Origin: Gammaproteobacteria bacterium UBA2679
GTDB lineage: Bacteria; Pseudomonadota; Gammaproteobacteria; Pseudomonadales; Oleiphilaceae
Reading direction: 5' to 3'
Length of the DNA stretch: 64,000 nucleotides
NCBI GenBank assembly: GCA_002354735.1
Contig: DEMD01000009.1
Location: forward strand, 81,612 to 145,611
Under the pieces are notes generated by a model. It did no database searches and had not been told where the DNA came from. It saw only the letters and a list, made by a program, of their open reading frames with translations. Numbering within the stretch: the stretch's first letter is position 1; every line of letters begins with the position of its first letter. Below are positions 1 through 8,081 of this stretch, one piece after another. The position numbers and the translations under genes were made by a program.

Positions 1-2
1 AC

Positions 3-935
3 AGTCTGCAGGACTGGATGAACACGCTGCTCGACATTTCGCAGCTCGAAGCCGGCGTTCTCAAAGTACGGCGAGCGCCGGTCGATATCGGCTTGCTCAT
101 GCGCTCGGTTGCTGGCATTTGCCAGACACAGGCGGCTGAGCGGGGTCTGGAGATTCGTGTTCGTGCAGGGGGCTACTGGGTGGACTCCGACGCCAAGCTG
201 CTGCAAAGGGTGTTGCTCAATCTCGTGACGAATGCCATCAAGAATACTGTTGAGGGCGGCGTGCTGATGGGTGTTCGCAGACGTGGCTCGAGCCTGCTGA
301 TCGAAATCTATGATACCGGTGTGGGTATAGAAGCCAAAACGAGAGATGAAATATTCACCGAGTTCCGCAGCTTTGGCCATGAGTCAGGTACGGGCATCGG
401 TCTTTCGATCGTCAAACGGGTATGTCAGATGCTCGACCACCCCCTTCAGGTTCGCTCCAACTGGGGGCGTGGTAGTTGCTTCGCCATTGAGGTGCCTGAA
501 GCCAGCCCGGCTCCCCCACCTACTCCAGTACCGCTGCTGGCGGGGCAACGCATCCAGGCGCTTCGCGTACTGTTGATCGATGACGACCCGCAGATACTCC
601 GTGGCCTTGGCGCGCTCCTCGGCAGCTGGGGCAATGACGCAATAACTGTTTCCGGAGCGCGTCAGGCACTGAGTGTCTCAGCCGAGGGCGTCGATCTCAT
701 TATTTGCGACTACCATCTCCATGGCCAGGGCGCAGGCATTGAGCTCATTGAATCGATTAGGCTACGGGCGGGTCGCAAGGTCCCTGCCATCTTGATTACT
801 GGAGATACTCGAGAGGATCTGCTCCAGCGATTTGCAGCCAGCGGGCTGGTGGTGCTGCACAAACCCGTATCGCCGCCGCGCCTGCGCGCCGCCTGCAACC
901 ATGTGCTCAAGAGCGCCTCGCCTGAACCCGCCTAG
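3..935 (+). CDS. Hybrid sensor histidine kinase, C-terminal part (cut by window edge)
   Basis: The reading frame is open to the left edge, so the sensor region and most of the dimerisation/phosphoacceptor domain are missing. The visible part opens in the helix after the phosphoacceptor histidine (TLLDISQLEAG). A HATPase domain follows, with an N box (NLVTNAIKN), a G1 box (DTGVGIE) and a G2 box (GTGIGLSIVKR). A proline-rich linker then leads to a receiver domain with the acidic pair (LLIDDDP), phosphoacceptor Asp (IICDYHL), the switch Thr (LITGD) and the Lys of HKPV. It should autophosphorylate and pass phosphate to its own receiver or to the convergent LuxR-type regulator next door. The two genes end tail to tail, sharing the palindrome CTAG as both stop codons. 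Confidence 0.9.
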   Translation, partial: SLQDWMNTLLDISQLEAGVLKVRRAPVDIGLLMRSVAGICQTQAAERGLEIRVRAGGYWVDSDAKLLQRVLLNLVTNAIKNTVEGGVLMGVRRRGSSLLIEIYDTGVGIEAKTRDEIFTEFRSFGHESGTGIGLSIVKRVCQMLDHPLQVRSNWGRGSCFAIEVPEASPAPPPTPVPLLAGQRIQALRVLLIDDDPQILRGLGALLGSWGNDAITVSGARQALSVSAEGVDLIICDYHLHGQGAGIELIESIRLRAGRKVPAILITGDTREDLLQRFAASGLVVLHKPVSPPRLRAACNHVLKSASPEPA

Positions 936-1555
936 ACGAGGCTCATATCCTGAGCAACGCGGGCCGCTTCTGTGCGGTTTCGAACATTGAGGTCACGGTA
1001 AATATTGTTGCAATGTGTCTTGATGGTGCCCATTGAGAGACTCAGCCGATTGCAGATTTCCTTGTTCGGCAAGCCCTCGGCTAATAAGCGCAGGACCTCG
1101 ACCTGACGCCGACTGAGGCCCGAGGCAGTCGTTAGCGACGAGCTACCATGGTCCTCACGGGGCGCGTAAAGACTCTGCGGGAAATAGCTGCCCCCCGCAA
1201 GGATAAGCTGGATGGCTCGAATGACCACGACTGTTGGCCCTGCCTTGCAGATATAGCCCTGTATATCAAAGGCGAGTGCTCGTCGCATGGTTTCGGGACG
1301 GTCATCACCAGACAGTATGGCGACGGGTACCAGTGGATAGCGCTGCTGGAGCTCAGCGAGCAGATCCAGTCCCGCGACGTCCGGTAGTTGAAGATCGAGT
1401 AGCAGCAAGTCGATGTCGGCTCGCTGCTGCAGTTGCTGCCACACCTGTTGACCACTTTCGGCTTCGATCAGTTTCGCATGCGGATACGCATCGACCAGCG
1501 CAGCCTTCAAGCCAGTACGAAACAGACCGTGATCATCAGCAATGATGATATTCAT
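932..1555 (-). CDS. NarL/LuxR-family response regulator
   Basis: A two-domain cytoplasmic transcription regulator of 207 residues. The receiver starts at residue 1 with IIADDHGLF; the phosphoacceptor Asp sits in LLLLDLQLPD near residue 54. A LuxR-type helix-turn-helix occupies about residues 145-205 (LSRRQVEVLRLLAEGLPNKE, then SMGTIKTHCNNIYRDL). An AGGGAG ribosome binding site precedes the ATG. It is convergent with the partial hybrid kinase, a common arrangement for cognate partners, but the pairing is inferred from position only. Target genes are unknown. Confidence 0.92.
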   Translation of the reverse strand: MNIIIADDHGLFRTGLKAALVDAYPHAKLIEAESGQQVWQQLQQRADIDLLLLDLQLPDVAGLDLLAELQQRYPLVPVAILSGDDRPETMRRALAFDIQGYICKAGPTVVVIRAIQLILAGGSYFPQSLYAPREDHGSSSLTTASGLSRRQVEVLRLLAEGLPNKEICNRLSLSMGTIKTHCNNIYRDLNVRNRTEAARVAQDMSLV

Positions 1556-1645
1556 ACGCGCTCCCTGTGAATCCTGCTGAATTCGTGCAGGGGCTACAGT
1601 ACACCAGCTGACGGAGCACGGACCGTGTATGCGTCAAATTTGAGG

Positions 1646-2665
1646 TCAAAAAGATGTCTTCAGGTTCTGGACAAGCGCACTACCGAGGGCTAGCGTGAGC
1701 CTCTGCCAATGCGCTTCATCGCCCGGCAGGCCGAATCTCACTGCCGGATGATGAGGAAAGAGACGAATCAGGATGCCCTGTCGCGCCAGCGCTTCTGCAA
1801 TCTTGCTTGCCTGGGCATGCCGGACATAACGAAACAACAGTGTGCCGTTCGAAGCCGGCATGCCCTGGCTGTCGAGCAAATCTCGCAGCCTGGCACTCGA
1901 AACAGCAAGTGAGCGCGCCATCGCCTCTTGCCAGGGCTTGTCCATAAGCGCACGAGACATGATGTAGCGGGTCGGCCCCGAAAGGCACCACGGCCCTAAC
2001 GCCGTGTTGAGCTGCTCACACAGTTCAGGACGAGCTAGCACAGCGCCGGCACGAATACCTGCCAAACCAAAGAATTTTCCAACTGAGCGCAGCACCACGA
2101 GCCCTTCCAGGTCGGTACGGGATGCCAGCGAGTCCGTTGTACCACTGACGAAGGCCTCGTCGACAATCAACCAGCCACCACGGGACGCCAGGCGCTCGTG
2201 CCACTGCAACAGCCGCTCGGTCGATACCACTTCACCCGTGGGGTTATTCGGCTGGATCCATATGACGATATCCAGCTGATCGAGCAACTGCTCCAGGGTG
2301 TCTGTCGTAAAGGTCACAAGTTTGTGGCCGGCTGCAGCCCAGCAGTGCTTGTGCTCTTCATAGCCGATTGTCGGCACGCCCACCCTGCACGGGCGGCGAA
2401 GGCGCGGCAGCGCCTGTATAGCCGCCTGACTACCTGCGACCGGCAGGCCTTCTGCCCCCGCAGGCAGATCCGCCCAGGTTCGAATAGCCTCCCGCAGACC
2501 GTCATCGTCCTCCGGCAGACGCTGCCACACGTCGGGCGGCACGACTGGCACAGGCCAGCTGTTTGGATTTATGCCGGTTGAAAGATCCAGCCATTCGCAG
2601 AGCGGAATCTGCCAGTGTCTGGCAGCAGCATTGAGGCGGCCACCGTGTATCGGCTGGCTGCTCAT
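1646..2665 (-). CDS. cobC: Threonine-phosphate decarboxylase, cobalamin lower-loop arm
   Basis: A fold-type I PLP enzyme of 339 residues. It makes (R)-1-amino-2-propanol phosphate from L-threonine phosphate, the linker for the nucleotide loop of cobalamin. Family marks are the N-terminal HGGRLN segment, the QPNNPTG cofactor-site motif, the DEAF aspartate and the lysine region SVGKFFGLAG that should carry the Schiff base. The start ATG directly abuts the stop of the upstream cobD (TGA-ATG), so the two are co-transcribed and probably coupled. Together with cobD and cobU it covers late cobalamin assembly. In Pseudomonas nomenclature this is cobC (cobD of Salmonella). Confidence 0.93.
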   Translation of the reverse strand: MSSQPIHGGRLNAAARHWQIPLCEWLDLSTGINPNSWPVPVVPPDVWQRLPEDDDGLREAIRTWADLPAGAEGLPVAGSQAAIQALPRLRRPCRVGVPTIGYEEHKHCWAAAGHKLVTFTTDTLEQLLDQLDIVIWIQPNNPTGEVVSTERLLQWHERLASRGGWLIVDEAFVSGTTDSLASRTDLEGLVVLRSVGKFFGLAGIRAGAVLARPELCEQLNTALGPWCLSGPTRYIMSRALMDKPWQEAMARSLAVSSARLRDLLDSQGMPASNGTLLFRYVRHAQASKIAEALARQGILIRLFPHHPAVRFGLPGDEAHWQRLTLALGSALVQNLKTSF

Positions 2666-3631
2666 TCAGACCGTTCCTGTCATGAGGTAGATCGAAAACG
2701 CGAGCACCGTCAATACTGCCAGCCATGAGATGACGCCTCGTTCAAGGAGGGTCACGGCTGCCAACACGGTCTGCGCTGAGGGCGCCGGCCCCTCGCCGAG
2801 GTGCGGCCGCTGCTTTAGTCCAGTCGAGTAAGGTGCTGGTCCACCTAAACTCACGCCCAGCGCACCGGCGCCAGCTGCCATTACAGGGCCGGCATTGGGA
2901 CTATCCCAGGCGGGCGCCTGCGTTCGCCAGGCTGCCAGCGCCCGACGTGTCCGGCCTAGCACGGCATACGTCAAAGCTGTCAGCCGTGCCGGTACCCAGC
3001 CCAATAGATCATCCAGGCGCGCAGCAACACGTCCGAACAAGAGGAAGCGCTCGTTCCTGTACCCCCACATGGCGTCGAGCGTATTGACGGCACGGTGGAG
3101 CAGCACGCCGGGCATTCCAGCAACCAGAAACCAGAACAGACTGGCGAACACGGCGTCAGCGCCATTTTCCAGTACGGATTCGGTGGCGGCACTCGCGACT
3201 GCAGTCTCATCGAGCGATGCAGTCTGTCGACTCACGATGCGGGCCAGCTGCTCCCGGGCTACTGGCAGTTCTCCCGCAGCAAGCGGATCTGCCACTGCCA
3301 AGGCGTGCTCACGCAGCCCGCGAAGCGATAGCGCCGACCAGAGCACGACAATCTCGACCAAGATCAGCGCTGGCGCGGAAAGCACAGCCATGAGCACCAG
3401 CGAAACCAACACCAGCGGCGCGACAAGTGTAAAAACGGCTAGGGAACCCATGAGCAGTGGATGTGCCGACCGCCAGGCGGCTTTCGGGTTACGCGGGTTG
3501 AGACGCTGCTCCAGCCAAATGGCGACCTTGCCGAAACCGACCAGCGGATGCATTCGGCGGGGCTCGCCCAGCAGGTGATCCAGCACAAGCGCAGCCATAC
3601 AGACTGCCGTCGAGGTGATTAAACTAGTCAA
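2666..3631 (-). CDS. cobD: Adenosylcobinamide-phosphate synthase (CbiB/CobD)
   Basis: An integral membrane protein that attaches the aminopropanol (phosphate) arm to adenosylcobyric acid. The family signature DHLLGEPRRMHPLVGFG lies near the N-terminus. Later motifs such as ESVLENGADAVFASLFW and the RAVNTLDAMWGYRNERF stretch are typical of CbiB, and several hydrophobic helices are visible. I place the start at a TTG at 3631, which gives LTSLITSTAVCMAALVLDHL, the expected hydrophobic start. A possible upstream start at 3703 would add about 24 polar residues foreign to the family. The gene lies between cobU and cobC on the same strand; the stop abuts the cobC start. An 89-bp gap separates it from cobU. 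Confidence 0.9.
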   Translation of the reverse strand: MTSLITSTAVCMAALVLDHLLGEPRRMHPLVGFGKVAIWLEQRLNPRNPKAAWRSAHPLLMGSLAVFTLVAPLVLVSLVLMAVLSAPALILVEIVVLWSALSLRGLREHALAVADPLAAGELPVAREQLARIVSRQTASLDETAVASAATESVLENGADAVFASLFWFLVAGMPGVLLHRAVNTLDAMWGYRNERFLLFGRVAARLDDLLGWVPARLTALTYAVLGRTRRALAAWRTQAPAWDSPNAGPVMAAGAGALGVSLGGPAPYSTGLKQRPHLGEGPAPSAQTVLAAVTLLERGVISWLAVLTVLAFSIYLMTGTV

Positions 3632-3720
3632 TTGGGGTTCCGCTGCGCCAGAGTCCGGGCATGATAGCGATTCTGGAGGTCGATGCCAGCCCGATGAGCA
3701 CAAGACCGGGCTTGTTGAGC

Positions 3721-4236
3721 CTATTTCAGCGTGAGCGGCAGGCCAGCTACGGACATGATCACATGTTCACACTGCCGCGCAAGAGCCTGATTCAGCCAGC
3801 CGAGCTCGTCACAGAAGCGGCGCGTCAGCGCTTCCATACCGACGGTGCCGAGACCGACCTCATTGCTGACAATAATGACTTCGGCGGGATAGTCATCCAG
3901 AGCCTGTAGAAAAGCCGCCCTCTCCTGCCGAAACACCTCATCTCCAGCGAACATCAGGTTGCTGAGCCAGAGACTCATACAGTCGATCAGCAGGCATGGT
4001 GGAGGATCCCGCCTGGATTGTTCGGTAATGGTGTCGGACAACGTGATCGGCACCTCTTCCAGACCCCAGTCCTGCGGTCGGTCGGCGCGATGCCGGGCAA
4101 TTCTGGCCGACATTTCTGCATCGCCGGCGCTGGCGGTAGCCACGTATACGACGGGACGGTCAGTCTCGCCAGCGAGTCGCTCGGCTAGCGCCGTCTTACC
4201 GGAGCGAATGCCGCCAAGTACCAATGTGTTCTTCAT
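3721..4236 (-). CDS. cobU: Adenosylcobinamide kinase / cobinamide-phosphate guanylyltransferase
   Basis: A bifunctional enzyme of 171 residues that phosphorylates adenosylcobinamide and then transfers GMP to give adenosyl-GDP-cobinamide. The Walker A motif GGIRSGKT is at residues 8-15. The internal motif VYVATASAGDAEM and the IARHRADRP segment hold the family's conserved His/Arg region; LLIDCMSLWLSNL and IIVSNEVGLGTV are further signatures. The start ATG at 4236 overlaps the stop of the MAPEG gene by ATGA, so translation is probably coupled. A much longer open frame upstream of this ATG is antisense/out-of-frame to the MAPEG gene and is not protein-like. Confidence 0.93.
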   Translation of the reverse strand: MKNTLVLGGIRSGKTALAERLAGETDRPVVYVATASAGDAEMSARIARHRADRPQDWGLEEVPITLSDTITEQSRRDPPPCLLIDCMSLWLSNLMFAGDEVFRQERAAFLQALDDYPAEVIIVSNEVGLGTVGMEALTRRFCDELGWLNQALARQCEHVIMSVAGLPLTLK

Positions 4237-4661
4237 AAACTTCCCGCGGCAATCATAACAAGCTGTATGAGGAGAATGGCGAGGCTGACGATGAAGAAGC
4301 GCATGCGGAAGGGTACATAATTCGAACCTACATGGACCACTGCATGGCCGACCCTTGCTGCAACGTAAAGCCAGCTCAGGATTAACAGCGGCAGGCTGAC
4401 GAGACCAAGTTGAATCGCCAACAGGCCGAGCACGTAGAACAGAATCGGGGTTTCGAATTGATTTGCGATGTTGTTGGAAACCTTCAGTACGGACTCGGGC
4501 CACGCACGGCCATCCAGCGCAGTGACTTTGGGCTCGATCAGGCCAGCACGGTAGGCCGCCGCCTTGCGGGACCCGAGCAGCATGAACATGACAAGCGTCA
4601 GCAGCATCTGCGCTAACAGGGGTAGCATCATGAATTTTGGATCCACTGCAAAATTCTCCAT
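4233..4661 (-). CDS. MAPEG-family membrane protein
   Basis: A small membrane protein with about four transmembrane helices of the MAPEG fold (glutathione S-transferase/eicosanoid-metabolism family). The most telling segments are NQFETPILFYVL, where the family's conserved NxxE-type glutathione-contact region lies, and RVGHAVVHVGSNYVPFRMRF. Bacterial members are often annotated only by fold, and the substrate is unknown. The ATG at 4661 gives MENFAVDPKF; a GTG at 4697 would add 12 residues and cannot be excluded. The stop overlaps the cobU start, giving a mixed operon with cobalamin genes. It is divergent from a tetR gene across a palindrome, so TetR control of this promoter, and thus of the cob genes, is plausible. 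Confidence 0.82.
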   Translation of the reverse strand: MENFAVDPKFMMLPLLAQMLLTLVMFMLLGSRKAAAYRAGLIEPKVTALDGRAWPESVLKVSNNIANQFETPILFYVLGLLAIQLGLVSLPLLILSWLYVAARVGHAVVHVGSNYVPFRMRFFIVSLAILLIQLVMIAAGSL

Positions 4662-4708
4662 GAGGATATCGCTCGAAAAATTGAGCGGCAGCGGCACGCT
4701 CTGCTAAT

Positions 4709-4723
4709 ATTGACGCTGTCAAT
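4709..4723. promoter_or_regulatory. Candidate TetR operator between MAPEG gene and tetR
   Basis: A perfect 6-3-6 inverted repeat, ATTGAC-GCT-GTCAAT, lies between the divergent MAPEG and tetR genes. A third half-site, GTCAAT, ends at 4750, immediately before the tetR ATG. The palindrome contains a TTGAC-type -35 hexamer on each strand, so binding could block both promoters. Autorepression by the neighbouring TetR protein is inferred from position and symmetry only. Confidence 0.55.
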
Positions 4724-4750
4724 TTACGCCCAATAACCGAGCCGGTCAAT

Positions 4751-5383
4751 ATGCCATCTTCTCCATCGAACCAGAGCTATCATCACGGCAGCCTGCGAGC
4801 CGCGCTGCTGTCACACGCAATGGAGTTGCTTGATACCAAGGGCATCGAAGGCGTCAGTATTCGCGCTGTGGCGAGGTTGGCAGGTGTTGCGCACTCCGCA
4901 CCAGCGAATCACTTCCCGAACAAGCGCTCACTGATGAGCGCACTAGCCGCGCGGATCTTCAATCAACTCGAGAATGAAGTCCTGGCACAAATGGAGACAA
5001 CTTCTGGACAGCGGGCTGAGCGTGTCATGGCCTTCGCTGAAGCCGTAGTGGCTTTTGCGCTGACCTACCCCCATCGATACCGGCTGCTATGGCGACGAGA
5101 AAGTCTCATTGACCATGATGCGGAGTTGCATTCGGCCATGGAAGCTGTATATGCCCTACTCATCGGGACGATCGAAGGCGAAGATGACGAATTCACGACC
5201 AGTTTGGAAACCAGAGCCATAGCGATCTGGTCGATGGTGCATGGCTACTTGATCATGCGACTAGATGGCAACCTGATGGAGAAAACCGATGAGCTCACGC
5301 AGGCGCCCCGTCACCGCGCCATCATCACCGCCCTACTCGAGGGCATAGGTGGTGGTCCGAGCGGCGCTCGCCGAGACTGTTGA
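4751..5383 (+). CDS. TetR-family transcriptional regulator
   Basis: A 210-residue repressor. The N-terminal helix-turn-helix begins with YHHGSLRAALL, then IRAVARLAGVAHSAPANHFPNKRSLMSALA (about residues 37-66), a form typical of the TetR/AcrR group with a WHG-like C-terminal ligand-binding domain. The C-terminal half is helical (MAFAEAVVAFALTYPHRYRLLW; AIAIWSMVHGYLIMR). It is divergent from the MAPEG-cob operon and probably regulates it through the palindrome at 4709-4723. Its stop codon is directly adjacent to the stop of the convergent glutaredoxin gene. The ligand is unknown. Confidence 0.9.
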   Translation: MPSSPSNQSYHHGSLRAALLSHAMELLDTKGIEGVSIRAVARLAGVAHSAPANHFPNKRSLMSALAARIFNQLENEVLAQMETTSGQRAERVMAFAEAVVAFALTYPHRYRLLWRRESLIDHDAELHSAMEAVYALLIGTIEGEDDEFTTSLETRAIAIWSMVHGYLIMRLDGNLMEKTDELTQAPRHRAIITALLEGIGGGPSGARRDC

Positions 5384-5713
5384 TTATTGGAACAGCAGGG
5401 CCTTCATCTTGCGCTCGCTATAGCCGTAGACCACGCTGTTATCGACTTGGAGCACAGGCACGCCGCGGCCGCCAAGCGCCTTGAATTTTTCCAGCCCTTC
5501 AGCCGATGTCTCGATGTCGTACTCCAGATAATCGATGCCTTCGCGCTCGAGCAGACTTCTGGTCTGGGCACAGTAGCCACACCATGAAGTGGCGAACAGA
5601 ATCACTTCACCCGGGTCGGCAGCCATCGCCGGAGGTGGCCGCAGCAACTCCTGAACAGTATCCCAATGCTGATAGGCGACGATCGCCAACACAATAAAGC
5701 ACAGTTTTTTCAT
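5384..5713 (-). CDS. Exported glutaredoxin-like protein
   Basis: A 109-residue thioredoxin-fold protein. A short hydrophobic N-terminus (KKLCFIVLAIVAYQHW) suggests a membrane anchor or signal sequence. The glutaredoxin domain follows, with the dithiol site CGYC in FATSWCGYCAQTR and the cis-proline motif GVPVLQVD, which favours thiol-disulfide exchange with glutathione or protein partners outside the cytoplasm. A very good ribosome binding site (GGAGG, six bases before ATG) fixes the start. It appears to be transcribed alone and is convergent with tetR, with no bases between the stop codons. Confidence 0.88.
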   Translation of the reverse strand: MKKLCFIVLAIVAYQHWDTVQELLRPPPAMAADPGEVILFATSWCGYCAQTRSLLEREGIDYLEYDIETSAEGLEKFKALGGRGVPVLQVDNSVVYGYSERKMKALLFQ

Positions 5714-5784
5714 CGGACACCTCCTGCCATGGCTATTTAGGGCGGCAGTGTACCATTAACATACCGTTACAATAGTGATGAATC

Positions 5785-7407
5785 TCACTGCCTATCATCA
5801 ATGCGTCGACTATTTGGCGATTTCAGGCGCGTCAAAGCCAGAGCAATGCATGCGCCCAGCAAGCCCAGTAGAAAATAACGAAAGATGCGGGGGTATTGAC
5901 TAAAGAAGCTTGAGTCGAAGTTGCTCGCAACTGGTACATCGACCAGCCAACCACCAGCGTGTTGTGGCGGTGACATGAAGATAATCCGACCGTGCGGTAG
6001 CGCAACTACTGAAGGACCATTATTGACCACGTGCACCATTGGCAGTCGGTTTTCAACAGCGCGCAGTATGGCACTGTGGACATGCTGATACGGCTGCCGG
6101 GTCGCGCCGAACCAGCCGTTGCTCGACATGGCCAGCAACAGCCCGCCCGGCCGGCCGGGTCCTGTTTCAGCTCGCGCAACGGACGCTACCGCCTCTGCCA
6201 CGAAGACCGGAAAGATGGTCTCATAACAGATGAGCGGCACCATTGTTATTGCCGCCGTAGTGAAGTCTTCGTAGGCCTGACCCGCAGCAATCTCGTTGAG
6301 GAATTCGCCCAGGAAATTCTCTGCTCGAACTCTGAGCGCGGGGACATCACTGACCAGGGGCACATATTCACCGAAGGGAATGCGCTTCATCTTCCGGTAA
6401 CGCGCTGCTTCCTGCCCATCATTGGCGATCATCACAGCCGTGTTGTACTGCACGACTGGAGACGCCGGACTGCCCTTTTCACTGGATTCGATATCCTGGA
6501 AAATCAGTGATATATCAAGATTATCTATAACGTTCGTAAAGGCTCTTGCCACCGCCTTGTCCTGAAAGTAATCCTTGTCACGCGCTTCCGGCCATACCAC
6601 GATCTCAGCGCCGGCAGCAGCGAGTCGTTGAGTCATCTCCATTTCAGGTGGAAACGCACGACTGTATCCCGGGTATACAGGCGACCTCTGCAAGGTCGGG
6701 CGCTCGTTGGGTTGGACCAGGCCGAAACTGATTGTGTCCTGCCGTGCGACGAGCTCATCCCACTGCCCCAGCCAATACCAACCATAGACAAACCAGGCCA
6801 CCACGAGTCCCAGTGCTGGCAACAAGGTAGCGAGCCGACTAAGCCTGAGCAGCGCGTGCAACAACATGATATTGACGAGCGCGATAATGAAGTCCAGACC
6901 ACTGACACCGAACAGCGCAGCAGCCTGCAAGGCCATCAGGAATTCGGTCTGCGTTTCACCCGGTCGGAATGGGAACAGCAATGGAAAAACCGCACATAGT
7001 GCAGCGGTAGTCACAGGAAATAGGATGTAATCGTGTAGGCCTGTACGTCGTCGAAGCCAGGCGAATAGGAGGATGATGAGGGCTGGCAGCTGTGCCGTAT
7101 ACAGCCAGAATAGTGCCCCCCAGACCAGACTCAGCATGAAGCCGTAGCCTTTGGAGAGCATGAGAAAATCGATGATCCAGTAAGCGGCAGCCATGCCTAG
7201 CGTCAGGCCACTGAGCAAGCCCCAGACGTAGGCCTGCCACAGAGTCGCGCGATGAACAGCGATGAGTAGCGGCACAAAGGCAAGCCACATTAGCGCAAAT
7301 AGTGGGGGATACAGCAATGGCGCAGCTAGCAGCAAGCCCGAAACCAGTGCGAGCACCGTTGCTCGAATGTGCGACAGTCCTGCCTGCCCGTATAGGCGCG
7401 TGATCAA
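5785..7407 (-). CDS. Lnt-like apolipoprotein N-acyltransferase paralogue
   Basis: A 540-residue protein with an N-terminal block of about six hydrophobic helices, a carbon-nitrogen hydrolase (nitrilase) domain and a final membrane helix (YFLLGLLGACIALAL), the plan of Lnt. The catalytic triad appears intact: Glu274 in VVWPEA, Lys339 in YRKMKRIPFGEYVP and Cys394 in PLICYETIFP. The usual SNDGWF loop is SSNGWFG. Lnt adds the third acyl chain to lipoproteins at the inner membrane. The position here, at the end of a hydrolase/foldase-like operon rather than beside housekeeping genes such as ybeX, suggests a second, specialised copy, though the rest of the genome is not visible. The TTG start overlaps the preceding TGA stop (TTGA). 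Confidence 0.82.
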   Translation of the reverse strand: MITRLYGQAGLSHIRATVLALVSGLLLAAPLLYPPLFALMWLAFVPLLIAVHRATLWQAYVWGLLSGLTLGMAAAYWIIDFLMLSKGYGFMLSLVWGALFWLYTAQLPALIILLFAWLRRRTGLHDYILFPVTTAALCAVFPLLFPFRPGETQTEFLMALQAAALFGVSGLDFIIALVNIMLLHALLRLSRLATLLPALGLVVAWFVYGWYWLGQWDELVARQDTISFGLVQPNERPTLQRSPVYPGYSRAFPPEMEMTQRLAAAGAEIVVWPEARDKDYFQDKAVARAFTNVIDNLDISLIFQDIESSEKGSPASPVVQYNTAVMIANDGQEAARYRKMKRIPFGEYVPLVSDVPALRVRAENFLGEFLNEIAAGQAYEDFTTAAITMVPLICYETIFPVFVAEAVASVARAETGPGRPGGLLLAMSSNGWFGATRQPYQHVHSAILRAVENRLPMVHVVNNGPSVVALPHGRIIFMSPPQHAGGWLVDVPVASNFDSSFFSQYPRIFRYFLLGLLGACIALALTRLKSPNSRRIDDRQ

Positions 7408-8078
7408 TCCTGGCTCGGCAAGATCTGATTATAACGCGCGCTCAGCTCGGCCAGCCGAAGCTTTTTCTGCTTTTCATCCAGCGCATCATCTTCATTGACT
7501 GCGCGACGCGCCAACAGGTAGGACTTGAGCATGATCCCCTTACCAAAAACGGCCTGAACGGTAGCCTCATCGAAAAACTTTCGCTTGAGCGCTATATCGT
7601 TTTCGAGTGTTGCACGTGAATCAGTCGCAGCGCTTGCCTGCCCTGCAGCGTTCGCAGCCTGTCGATAGCGATAGTGATTCACGAGTAATTTCGAGAGCGT
7701 CTCGCCCGCCAGCCCCGGCATTTCAATATCTATCAGCTGCGCCAGGCGCTCGAGATTAGCATCGTCAAGATCTGTCGGCAGTATGCTCGTAGCGCCTTCG
7801 AGCACACGAGCGAGATAAGGCTCGAGCACCAGCCTGCCCTGCTCGTCTACTCTGACGTTCTGCAGAATCGCGCTGATTGGTGCAAAGTCGAAAGACCAGC
7901 TTGTTGGCGCGACTGGACGCTGTGCTGCTACCTCCGCAGGCTGCTCCCACAGATCGTGGTGAATTGTATCAGGCGCCTGCCTGAGCTGCGCAAGATAGAG
8001 CGCCAGTGCAGCGAAAGTGAAGGCCACGACAGCAAGCCCCATCGCCGGGAACCATGTGGGCAGCCTCAATCGACTCAC
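7404..8078 (-). CDS. Lipase-foldase-like membrane-anchored protein (shorter)
   Basis: A 224-residue protein with one N-terminal membrane anchor (AMGLAVVAFTFAALALYLAQL) and a helical periplasmic part. The layout recalls lipase-specific foldases (LifO/Lif). The segment WSFDFAPISAILQNV resembles, but does not match, the foldase signature RxxFDYxLSA. The C-terminal part (FDEATVQAVFGKG, then DEKQKKLRLAEL ending in LP) resembles the last helices of the foldase. It is shorter than the usual 330-350 residues. It starts at a GTG three bases after the preceding gene and overlaps the Lnt-like gene by 4 bp. I infer a chaperone or steric foldase role; assignment is by pattern, not by similarity search. 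Confidence 0.62.
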   Translation of the reverse strand: MSRLRLPTWFPAMGLAVVAFTFAALALYLAQLRQAPDTIHHDLWEQPAEVAAQRPVAPTSWSFDFAPISAILQNVRVDEQGRLVLEPYLARVLEGATSILPTDLDDANLERLAQLIDIEMPGLAGETLSKLLVNHYRYRQAANAAGQASAATDSRATLENDIALKRKFFDEATVQAVFGKGIMLKSYLLARRAVNEDDALDEKQKKLRLAELSARYNQILPSQD

Positions 8079-8081
8079 CGC

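Noticed and set aside
4237..4749. Extended cobU frame on the minus strand
   Set aside because: It runs out of frame through the MAPEG gene and lacks protein-like composition; the Walker A start at 4236 is normal for CobU.
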